DNA from: Nilaparvata lugens
Lineage: Eukaryota > Arthropoda > Insecta > Hemiptera > Delphacidae
Reading direction: 5' to 3'
NCBI RefSeq assembly: GCF_014356525.2
Contig: NC_052514.1
Span: 251,018-315,017, forward strand
DNA: 64,000 bases
Position numbers and translations under genes: made by a program
Part shown: piece after piece, positions 23,901-36,521 of the stretch
Layout of the letters: each line of letters opens with the position of its first letter
Position numbering within the stretch: the stretch's first letter is position 1
The notes under the pieces: model-generated
What the model was told of the DNA's origin: nothing
Seen by the model: the letters and a program-made list of their open reading frames with translations, nothing else
The model's database searches: none

Positions 23901-26900
23901 GAGGGTGAGAGAGAGTGAGAGAGCGGGAGAATGAGTGAGTGAGTTCTTCCAGTTTTTTGTGATCGAGAGAGAGAGAGAGAGAGAGTAAGAGTGGTTTCTT
24001 CCAGTTTGTTAAGCGAGAGGGAGAGAGAGTGATTTCCTCTAGTTTGTTAAGCGAGAGAGAGTGAGAAATAGGGAGAGTTTGTGGCCAGTTTTGGGAATGT
24101 TATTGAGAGGCATTTACGCGGTTAATTCCTGATTCCACCCCATTTCAACGTCTTATCCATTTCTCAGATTCTGCCAAATTAAAGCTACGTGTTTCTCGAT
24201 CTCTTCAAATCACCGGTCAAACATCTTAACGGGAAATTCAATATTGATATCTTCAACATCCTTCCTCAAATCTCAATCTTGAGTTTGTGCCAGAGGTAAA
24301 TTGTATGGGATCTTCTCAGATCGGCTAGATTTCAATTTGTCTTGCCTATGAAATTAGATGAAAATAAACTTTAAGTCCAATCATTTTATTTTTCAGTTAT
24401 CGATTAATATTGTTATTATAATTTATTGTGTTATTTGAAACCTATTTCGGACTTTGTGTAACCTTATCTGAATTTGGGAGAGGAATAGCACAAGGTTACC
24501 TTATTTTTTCTCTCCCGATCATTTTGATGATGCACTTATTGTATGAATCAATCAATAAAGATTTTTGTAGGACCTGACTCCATGTATGGAAGGTGAAAAG
24601 AGAGGTTAGGGAGGTTAGATTTTGATTTTAAATTGCAATATTTTTACCGTATTTCAAATTCTAAATTTTATTCACTGTATTTCATTTCAATTTGATATTT
24701 TTCGATAATAAACACAAATAACGAGAAATTGAAATACTGTACAATTAGATATACAGGAGGGAATGAATGTCACTCAACAGTATGATGTCATTGAATTTAT
24801 GAGACATCAAACTTTAGGCTTTATAGTGAGGTCCACGTTTTAATGGCATTATATTTTATTAACATTAGTGTTCCTATAATTCAAAAACGCAGATAGCGCT
24901 ATTCCTTTCTAGCTCCGTAATGTTGCAAAATCGTTTTTCAGAAATGTTGAAATATGATTATTTATCAACACAATATTTTAATTTCAATCATGGAGAATAT
25001 ATTTTTTGACTATGTAGTATAATAGATTATTTTATTCAAGAATGAACAAATAATATCACATCAAATATACTGTACCAGTATCAGTAACCTCTATAGAAGG
25101 CAGTGGCAAAGCAGAGGATCAGCAACGCTTGCTATCTTTCTTCACTGTCATTAAAACGTGGGAGAAGCCAAAAGGGAGGAATCAAATTTGCCATGAATTC
25201 ATGAATTTGCTAAAGTTCAAGATGTTGAATGATCTGATTTCTTGCCTTTAGCCGTTCCTCACGTTGATTAATTCCAAGGTAAGCAATCCAAATAGGATTG
25301 GATGAAGATGCCTTCTCTGGTGAGGAAACATCTTAAATAATTTCCGTGATTTGATTGCTTGGGACCTCCGCTCCGACATCTTGAGAAGTCGGCTTATCTT
25401 TTCAGCTATTTTAGACTACCTTATTCTACTCAATCCATTTCAAGAGATACATTTCCAGTTCCAATATAAATGGAATTTGAAAGTTAAAGATCATTAAAAA
25501 AACTTGAATATTGATTAAAATCATGACAAGTATGGATTAATATCGTTCGATAACAAAAAATATCTTTCTTGAGAATAAGAAACAAGAAAAAATTATAAAC
25601 TAGAACCTATGTTTGTTGATGCTTTTAGAATCAATTTTGATTGAGGATGACAAAATAAAAATGTTCCTGTATATTCTTCCAATTTAAATAATTTGAATAA
25701 CAAATACTTTTTCAAAATACAGACAATTGGAGAACCAAATATGACTACAATGCGGTCTGGAACCCACCTAAAATTGTAGGTCCCTTCATCTCCACTCATC
25801 ATTCGCAAATAACCCACTCACTATTTCAGCATTTCTACAGACATGCTGCTCTGAGAGTTCTGAAGAACTTTGGAAGTTAATGCAAGTTTTAGTCGTGGAA
25901 AAAGTTAATGAAATCATGAGAAGCTACATTATCTATAATCATAAAGAAACAATAGCGTTAGTAGATATCCCATGGTATAGGGCGTTTATGTCGCAGCTTT
26001 TACTGTTATCTCAAGCCGATAGACCATGTAATTCTTTCCCGTGAAGCTGTGTGACACTGGTAGTCTCTCATATTGTGCCGTTCAAACACTCTCCCTCCAA
26101 CACAACAGTAAAACGACAATATCAACAGTAATCGGCTGAGATAACAGTAAAAGTTGCGACATAAACGCCTATACCATGGTATATCTACTACGCTATTGTT
26201 TCTCTATGCTATAATCCTATAATATATAATAGAAGGAAGAATCGGCTTATACAGGTACGGGATAGGAAATTCACGAATGACACATCATCACGTCTGAACT
26301 ACTGAACTGATTTACTTGAAATTTTGCATATAGATACTCAATTCATCAAGGATATTTATAGGCCTTTTTTCGATTCTTCAAGATCTCAGTGAGTCCAGTT
26401 TGTCAAGTTATTAATTAGACCTGTGCGGAGCACGGGTTACCTGCTTGTCTATTATAGACTAGATATTACACAGCTCATAATACAATATTATTTCAAATGC
26501 GTGGTAATGATTATGGATAAACTGAATGATGAATCAATGTAGTTAAAGACAGTTCAAACCATCTCAAAAGTACTGAATATAACCATAGAGAAACAATAGC
26601 ATAAGTAGATATCCCATGGTATAAGGCGTTTATATCGCAACTTTTACTGTTATCTCAAGCCGATTACTATCGATTTATTGTTGATTACTGTTTTGTTGGG
26701 GTGAGAGTAACGGCACAATTGACTACCATCGTCATAAAGCTTCACAGGAAAGAACTACATGACTATCAGCTTGAGATAACAGTAAAAGTTGCGACATAAA
26801 CGCCTATACCATGGGATATCTTACTCATGCTATTGTTCGTCTATGAAATAACATAGTCACCATGAAATATATCTTTTCAGATTTCATATCGAATATTCTG

Positions 26901-27420
26901 TTANNNNNNNNNNNNNNNNNNNNNNNNNNNNNNNNNNNNNNNNNNNNNNNNNNNNNNNNNNNNNNNNNNNNNNNNNNNNNNNNNNNNNNNNNNNNNNNNN
27001 NNNGGATATTTCAACACTAATTCAATCACTCCAAGCAAAGAGGATCGTCGTATCTTGTAAATCGATAGTATTCTGTATCTTTCTAAAAACTTTCTCAATT
27101 TTTGTCTGTAGGTTGATTTGCAGATGACAACCAGTAGTTACCCACCATGACCCAACCGTTCTCAATGAGTCATAGTGCTCGAATATGACTGCCGCAGTTA
27201 CGGGATGAGGCAAGAGGCTATGGGTAAAATAACAAAAATTCAAGTATTATTATAGAAACAAAATTTTGCTAAAACAGACTCGAATCACAGCTACTACTAC
27301 ATAGAAAGTGGTGAAAATGGTGCAATGCCTGCCTATCTTTTCCACCAACTTATAACGTTAATCACACTATAGATGTATCAGCATCATATCATGATTTCTT
27401 TATTTATTGATTTAGATATA

Positions 27421-27473
<53 letters not shown>

Positions 27474-30400
27474 GAGGCCAACAGGCTTATGCCCAAAACT
27501 GTCCCTTTTCAAATTTATAATACAGTTTAAATGAAAATGAACATTATGACACTATTATCAGAGGACAATTTACACTTCATAGAAGAAACAACATTAAACT
27601 CAAAATAGTCAATATGATAACTGAATTTTACAAAATTCAACAATTATTGAATAATAATAATAAAGTTTATTATTACTATAAAAAGTAATATAAAGTTTAT
27701 AAGTTTATATTACTAAAGTTTTTAACTATTCTGGGAATTAAATATGATGCGGTGGAACACAATCACAACAGAAGAAAACCCTACTATGAAAGTATTGATT
27801 ATAATAAACTTTCATTAGCACTAACAATGAGACCTGGAATTCCGTGTACCTGCAGGAATGCGCTGATAGTGCTTTGAATAAAATGATAGAAATACTGAAG
27901 AAATACACAGAAGAATGTAAAGTTATTAATAGAGTATCGCACACAAAAAGAAAAATTAAGCCTTGGATTACAATGGATTAATTACATCAATAAGGAAGAG
28001 AGATAAATTACACAGACAAAGCAAGAATAATACAGCGAATCTACAGCTTAGAGAGTATTATAGAAGGTACAGAAATCTACTAACAACTGTAATAGAAAAT
28101 GCTAAGAAACAATACTTTTCAAGGCGATTTGAAACTTCCAGCAACTCTAAGCAAACATGGGAAGTAATAAGAAATAACTGAAGTGCAACGGCCAAGAACA
28201 CAAATCCACCAAATCAACTTGGAAGAGAGAATTGAAATTGGGAGATGATGATAAAGATATGGCAAATTCTTTCAATGAATTTTTTATTAGTATTGGATCA
28301 AACTGGCCCAGGACATTCTAAATAGCGATTGTAATGGTGCAGATGAGCATGCGGCAGCTGATCAGATAGTCTGCCGGTCATTATTCTTTACACCTGTCAG
28401 TGAGGACGAAATGATAAAAATCATTAATAGTCTTAAAGCTAATAGTGCACCTGGACTCGATAATTTAAACCAGATTTTTCAAACAGAATAATACGATACT
28501 TGCCAAGCCTTTAACACATATTGCAAACAAATTTTGAGGAAGGTTTTTTCCACAGTGTCTTAAGGAAGCTGTCATTTGTCCAATCTTCAAACAGGAGATA
28601 AAAAGATATGAATTGCTACAGACCCATATCATTACTAAGTACATTATCAAAAATTTTTGAAAAGTGTATAAAAACAAGACTGATCAGCTTTCTTGAAAAA
28701 AATAATCTTCTATCGCCAAACCAATATGGTTTTAGATCTAGTCGCAGTACAAATGATGCTATCCACTATGTGACCACTCAGATTGCCGATAAAAAACACT
28801 GAAGAGAAACCATTGGCAGTATTCTTAGATTTAAAGAAGGCTTTTGATACGGTGTCACATGACATTCTTCTTTCAAGGCTTGATAACTATGGAATAAGAG
28901 GAGTCGCATGGAATCTTTTCAGAGCTACCTATCAAACCGAACACAATGTGTCAAGTCAATGGATGTATAAGCAACAAGCTGACTGTAAAGTTTGGAGTGC
29001 CACAAGGAACAGTACTAGGACCAATTCTTTTTCTTCTCTACATAACCCATTATGCAACATGGAAATTAATGGATCAATCACCACCTTTGCAGATGATACT
29101 GTTCTACTGTTCTCTGAACCGACCTGGGAGATGACCTGGAGAGAAACCGAGACTGGACTTCAGAGGGTGTCTCGCTGGTTGAGTGAAAATCTGCTAACAT
29201 TGAACCATGAGAAACCTTCTTCTGACCTTTTCGGCGACTCAACATGGACAGCCAACAGAGATGAGATAGTAATCAAGAATCACGGAATAACACTTCATAC
29301 ACAGTCGCAGGAAACAGTCACAGAAATACCTGGGAGTTACAATGGACTCTTTTCTGCGCTGGTCATCATCTCAATGAATTATGCGGGAGACTAAGGAAGA
29401 CTATCTGCAGATTCAGGATTCTGAGGACACTGGTCGACAAGGGATGTCTAAGAGTTATCTACTTCTCTCTAGCTCAGTCCCTCATGCTGTATGGGATTGT
29501 GGGATGGGGAGGTGCAAGCTTCTTGCACATCGAACCGCTCCTCAGGGTACAGAAGCTGATCATGAGGGTCATCAACCAGAGCCTCCACGCTATTCATCAG
29601 ACCAGCTATTCAATGAGTTTGATGTGATGGATCCAAGACAGCTTTACTCCAAGGAGATACTATGCAGATTACACAAGAACCCAACAACATTTCAAACCAG
29701 AAACCACAACCACAACACCAGATACAGGAATCTTCTCATCACTAGTGTTGCAAGGAAGGCACTATACCAGAGACATTTCAATCATTTAGCACCAAAATTA
29801 TATAATCTACTTCCTGCAAACTTTAAACAGATTAATCATCCTAGAAAGTTCAAAACAATAGTACACAATTGGTTGATGAGCAAAGGAAGAAAGAACATAG
29901 AAAACATTATTTCAAATAACAACTAACCACCTAATGACTTACTAAACACTAACTAATTAATAATACGCACAAAAAAACAACAAACCTACTCTAGAACATG
30001 GTACGCCATAGTGGAGTAGGTCAATTTCCACACAGAAAAAATAAACACTAGAGGACACATTATAAGAATTTTTTGTAACTAACTATTGTATGTAATATTG
30101 TAATTTATCTAATATTTTGTGTAATTGATGTTGTAGTTTTAGTTTTTTTGGGAAATAAACATTTATTTATTTATTTATTTATTTTATTTATTAACATGAT
30201 ACAGAGTAATATAGGAGCTAGAATACGGATATTTCTCTCAGTTTTTCCAGCCCCTTTCAACCTACCAACCTTTTCCTTAGTTACAAGAGTTTTCCTCCCA
30301 ATTTTCCTTGCAATCTGAAGACGGAAAGGAAACTCCACCAGGGAACGTTCCTAATTTCCGGCTTCCTGTTCTTCATAGATGCCACAGACTTCTTAGAAGT

Positions 30401-33400
30401 GTGTAGAGTGAGAGAGGATGAGGGTGAGAGAGAGTGAGAGAGCGGGAGAATGAGTGAGTGAGTTCTTCCAGTTTTTTGTGATCGAGAGAGAGAGGACGAG
30501 AGTAAGAGTGGTTTCTTCCAGTTTGTTAAGCGAGAGGAGAGAGAGTGATTCCTCTAGTTGTTAACGCGAGGGAGTGAGAAAAGGGAGAGTTTGTGGCCAG
30601 TTGGGAATGTTATTGAGAGGCTTTACGCGGTTAATTCCTGATTTCCACCCATTTCAACGTCTTATCCATTTCTCAGATTCTGCCAATTAAAGCTACGTGT
30701 TTCTCGATCTCTTCAAATCACCGGTCAAACATCTTAACGGAATTCAATATTGATATCTTCAACATCCTTCCTCAATCTCAATCTTGAGTTTGTGCCAGAG
30801 GTAAATTGTATGGGATCTTCTCAGATCGGCTAGATTTCAATTTGTCTTGCCTATGAAATTAGATGAAAATAAACTTTAAGTCCAATCATTTTATTTTTCA
30901 GTTATCGATTAATATTGTTATTATAATTAATTGTGTTATTTGAAACCTATTTCGGACTTTGTGTAACCTTATCTGAATTTGGGAGAGGAATAGCACAAGG
31001 TTACCTTATTTTTTCTCTCCCGATCATTTTGATGATGCACTTATTGTATGAATCAATCAATAAAGATTTTTGTAGGACCTGACTCCATGTATTGGAGGTG
31101 AAAAGAGAGGTTAGGGAGGTTAGATTTTGATTTTAAATTGCAATATTTTTACCGTATTTCAAATTCTAAATTTTATTCACTGTATTTCATTTCAATTTGA
31201 TATTTTTCGATAATAAACACAAATAACGAGAAATTGAAATACTGTACAATTAGATATACAGGAGGGAATGAATGTCACTCAACAGTATGATGTCATTGAA
31301 TTTATGAGACATCAAACTTTAGGCTTTATAGTGAGGTCCACGTTTTAATGGCATTATATTTTATTAACATTAGTGTTCCTATAATTCAAAAACGCAGATA
31401 GCGCTATTCCTTTCTAGCTCCGTAATGTTGCAAAATCGTTTTTCAGAAATGTTGAAATATGATTATTTATCAACACAATATTTTAATTTCAATCATGGAG
31501 AATATATTTTTTGACTAATGTAGTATAATAGATTATTTTATTCAAGAATGAACAAATAATATCACATCAAATATACTGTACCAGTATCAGTAACCTCTAT
31601 AGAAGGCAGTGGCAAAGCAGAGGATCAGCAACGCTTGCTATCTTTCTTCACTGTCATTAAAACGTGGGAGAAGCCAAAAGGGAGGAATCAAATTTGCCAT
31701 GAATTCATGAATTTGCTAAAGTTCAAGATGTTGAATGATCTGATTTCTTGCCTTTAGCCGTTCCTCACGTTGATTAATTCCAAGGTAAGCAATCCAAATA
31801 GGATTGGATGAAGATGCCTTCTCTGGTGAGGAAACATCTTAAATAATTTCCGTGATTTGATTGCTTGGGACCTCCGCTCCGACATCTTGAGAAGTCGGCT
31901 TATCTTTTCAGCTATTTTAGACTACCTTATTCTACTCAATCCATTTCAAGAGATACATTTCCAGTTTCCATATAAATGGAATTTGAAAGTTAAAGATCAT
32001 TAAAAAAACTTGAATATTGATTAAAATCATGACAAGTATGGATTAATATCGTTCGATAACAAAAAATATCTTTCTTGAGAATAAGAAACAAGAAAAAATT
32101 ATAAACTAGAACCTATGTTTGTTGATGCTTTTAGAATCAATTTTGATTGAGGATGACAAAATAAAAATGTTCCTGTATATTCTTCCAATTTAAATAATTT
32201 GAATAACAAATACTTTTTCAAAATACAGACAATTGGAGAACCAAATATGACTACAATGCGGTCTGGAACCCACCTAAAATTGTAGGTCCCTTCATCTCCA
32301 CTCATCATTCGCAAATAACCCACTCACTATTTCAGCATTTCTACAGACATGCTGCTCTGAGAGTTCTGAAGAACTTTGGAAGTTAATGCAAGTTTTAGTC
32401 GTGGAAAAAGTTAATGAAATCATGAGAAGCTACATTATCTATAATCATAAAGAAACAATAGCGTTAGTAGATATCCCATGGTATAGGGCGTTTATGTCGC
32501 AGCTTTTACTGTTATCTCAAGCCGATAGACCATGTAATTCTTTCCCGTGAAGCTGTGTGACACTGGTAGTCTCTCATATTGTGCCGTTCAAACACTCTCC
32601 CTCCAACACAACAGTAAAACGACAATATCAACAGTAATCGGCTGAGATAACAGTAAAAGTTGCGACATAAACGCCTATACCATGGTATATCTACTACGCT
32701 ATTGTTTCTCTATGCTATAATCCTATAATATATAATAGAAGGAAGAATCGGCTTATACAGGTACGGGATAGGAAATTCACGAATGACACATCATCACGTC
32801 TGAACTACTGAACTGATTTACTTGAAATTTTGCATATAGATACTCAATTCATCAAGGATATTTATAGGCCTTTTTTCGATTCTTCAAGATCTCAGTGAGT
32901 CCAGTTTGTCAAGTTATTAATTAGACCTGTGCGGAGCACGGGTTACCTGCTTGTCTATTATAGACTAGATATTACACAGCTCATAATACAATATTATTTC
33001 AAATGCGTGGGTAATGAGTTATGGATAAGAACTGAATGAATGAATCAATGTAGTTAAAGACAGTTCAACCATCTCAAAAGTAACTGAATATAACCATAGA
33101 GAAACAATAGCATAAGTAGATATCCCATGGTATAAGGCGTTTATATCGCAACTTTTACTGTTATCTCAAGCCGATTACTATCGATTATTGTTGATTACTG
33201 TTTTGTTGGGGTGAGAGTAACGGCACAATATGAGACTACCAGCGTCATAAAGCTTCACAGGAAAGAACTACATGGACTATCAGCTTGAGATAACAGTAAA
33301 AGTTGCGACATAAACGCCCTATACCATGGGATATCTTACTCATGCTATTGTTCGTCTATGAAATAACATAGTCACCATGAAAATATATCTTTTCAAGATT

Positions 33401-36400
33401 TCATATCGAATATTCTGTTAGTAAATTATATTTTCTTCATAGCATGCAAACAATAGTGCAGAGCAAAAGAAGGATAGATCTATCTGCTTTATCAAATGAC
33501 AGCATAAAAGGATATCAAACCAATGTTAATCAGTTTCTAACGACATCTCTCCATAGTGTCTCTCTATAGAATATCTTTGGTAAAGTGAGTACAAGTGGGA
33601 TCTTACTGAGTGCTCATGACTATAGTGAGGTCCACGTTATAATGGCAGTGTTTGATTAGCCATGGTATTGCTATCCTTGTCTATCATTCAACAAAGCAGA
33701 TAGCGCTATCTCTTTCTTGCTTTGCTCTGTTGCGTCTTCTAACAATGTAGGATTAAAAATTAATTAACAAAATACTTCAACTTAATTATGAAAATTCATT
33801 ATGAAATTATTGAAAAATATAATTTCTTGCTTAATAGAATATAATTGATTATTTTAAACGAGAATGAACAGTTAATATTACATCAATAAACCTGTATCAG
33901 CTACCGTTAATAGAAGGCATTGACAAGACAGAGGATCGGCAACGTTGTTCTCCTATCTTTATCCACTGCCATTATAACGTGGACCTCACTATAGCTAAGA
34001 GTACTGGATCTAGAAGCAAAGGTAGAATTGAGGGTTGATTTCTTGCGTTGTTGGAAAAGCAAAAAAGAAGGAAGACACAAGAGGTAGAAGAATTGAGAGA
34101 GAAGAAAGATCACAGAGAACGAGTATAAGAGAGAATTCCCAGCGTGAGAACAAGAAGCAAGAACTCAAAGACAATGCTGTAGAAAGGAGTCTGAAAAGTT
34201 AAATTGAAATAAGGATGGTGACACATCTCTTCAAGGCTGGCTTTTCGTATTAAAAGTTGGAGAGTCTTTGTTGTTTCGGTGGTAACTTTTTGCTCAAACT
34301 CTTCGCTCGATCTCGGTAGCTATTTTTGCTCTCGTGTCTGACATCTTTGTGAAGGCTTCAAAGTTGTAATATCAATATCAGAGGCGGAAAATAGTGATGG
34401 CAGAGACTAGAGACTAGAGATAGTATTTATAGAGATGAAATAATAAAATATTCAAGTATTATTGCCTCTATGGTATAATATGGAGTGTTTCAAAAAGAAT
34501 GACCCAATTTTAAGCAGTTATATTTATTTTTAAAAATGGTGCACACAAACCAATTTTTCATCAAATCACTCACAGAAGTATCAAGTTTATGATGATGTAT
34601 TATAAGTGTTCTATGTGCCCTCCTTTTGAGGCTCGGACAACATCTAGACAGTAGCCAAATTCATCCCAGACTATTCGCAAGATGTCTTCTCGGACTGTAG
34701 CTTCTGCATCAGTTTAATTCTAAGAGAGAGATTCTTTGTAAAAAATAATTGTTATGCGAAAGTAGAATGAATAATTTCATTTTCATTGTCAGTTATCCTG
34801 GTTTTCAGCTCTCAATATCGTCAAGTTCTAAGGGAGGAACAACGTCAAAGATCGTGTTTATATTCTTCCCTTAACGTTATAAAGTCAGTAGAAATTATAT
34901 GACGGCATAGTCGCCACGCTTCTTTTTCCACCGCCTTCCATAGTTGATAGATGATGATTCAAGCGATCTCGGTATAGTTGATCTAATAATAATAATTATT
35001 TGTTGTTGGTTATCCATCTTGTTTCCACTATCATCATTACTATTAAATTTTGTAAAACTTTAAAGAGAAAACTTTAAACACTGTGAAGTGAAAATGTGCG
35101 ATATCAGCACGAAACGAACGTCGCCACATCAAAGAATGTAAGTGTTTTTTCACTTTCAAGTTTTACAAAATTTAATAGTAATAATAATAATTATATTTAA
35201 TAATGTAACTATGTGTAACCTTATCTAAATTTGGGAGAAGAATAGCACAAGGTTACTTATTTTATTCTCTCCCTGTCGTTTTGATAATGTACTTATTGTA
35301 TGAATCAATAAAGATTTGTATGTGCATAAAAATCACTATAATTCTCAACTGTAAGTTGAATGTAACAAATAATATTATAGGTAGGTACAGTTGGAATCTT
35401 GATATTCATTTATGTAATCATATTATTGTAATTGTTTGTAATCAATAATGGATTAATATAAATTAGAAACTTCGAATTGAAAATACTTTTGAAGTGGAAA
35501 GACTTACTTTTTAGCAGTGACGATGTTTTGACCTGTTGTTATTGGTCATCTTTAGACAGAAGTTTAGACAAAAGTGTTTCCAATTAATACGGTAATACAT
35601 TACATTACATTAATACGGTAGAGGATTTACAACACAGAATAAATTAGAATTCAAGTTCTCTTTGTAGGAAAATTTAGTATAAACAGAGACAAATAATCAA
35701 AGTATCGTAAATGTTATCTTCTCTCTATAGTATTAGTTTGAGTTAGAATTTGTTGCAAATGACACTTTTATGTAATAACATTGGTAGATAAAATAGTAAG
35801 GTACCGTAGTGCTATTTTTCTTCCAAATTTATAAGTAACAAAGTCCAAGATAAGGTTAGAATTTCACGTGTACAATTTTTATAAAATTTTATTCCAAAAT
35901 AAACATTCTTTATTGATTCATACAATAAGTACATCATCAAAGTGATAGGGAGAGAAATAATACGGTAACCTTGTGCTATTCCTCTGCCAAATTTAGATGA
36001 GGTTACACATAGTCCGAAATATGTCAAGTCTTGTAGTTGTTCACTTCACAAAATTTTCAGTCCTTTTATTTTCACAAAGTGGATTTTTAAATTTAGTTGC
36101 TTCAAAACCAAACATAGAATAAATTTTTCACATTATTATCACTAAAATAGGGATATTAATATAAAATATTCACATATTAAAGAAATAATTTTGAAGGACC
36201 AAAAACAAACTTCTTTGACTTAGTTCTTTGCAGGAATGAGTGCAAATTGAGTACCGTAAAAATTATCATTTAAGTTAGTTTCTTCCATGAATGAGTGCAA
36301 ATTTAGTATAAATTTGAGTTTTCAATTATTTTGTTCTTTGCAAAAATGAGTACAATTTTGAGTTTTTGCAGGAATGAGTAAAAAGTAAATTCGTATGGCT

Positions 36401-36440
36401 TTTGTTGGTGGAGAGTCCCTTGCGGGAAGGTCCCACCGCC

Positions 36441-36521
<81 letters not shown>

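Larger units (their letters stand above)
20456..26903. repeat. 6.4 kb segment present twice (copy 1, left of gap)
   Basis: The whole segment recurs at 27004-33420. The two copies start and stop at identical bases relative to the 100-N gap: copy 2 begins ggatatttc exactly where copy 1 begins, and copy 1 ends attctgtta exactly where copy 2 continues into new sequence. Small indels cluster at the gap-facing edge of each copy. This fits two contigs that overlap but were not merged. Confidence 0.85.
27004..33420. repeat. 6.4 kb segment present twice (copy 2, right of gap)
   Basis: Colinear with 20456-26903. Its first ~3.6 kb is peppered with single-base losses, while its last ~2.5 kb is almost identical to or better than copy 1. 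The homeobox exon, LINE, repeat K, MITE B, two MITE A copies and repeat L all recur in the same order. Confidence 0.85.

Noticed and set aside
26901..27098. Open frame running into the gap
   Set aside because: More than half of it is undetermined bases.
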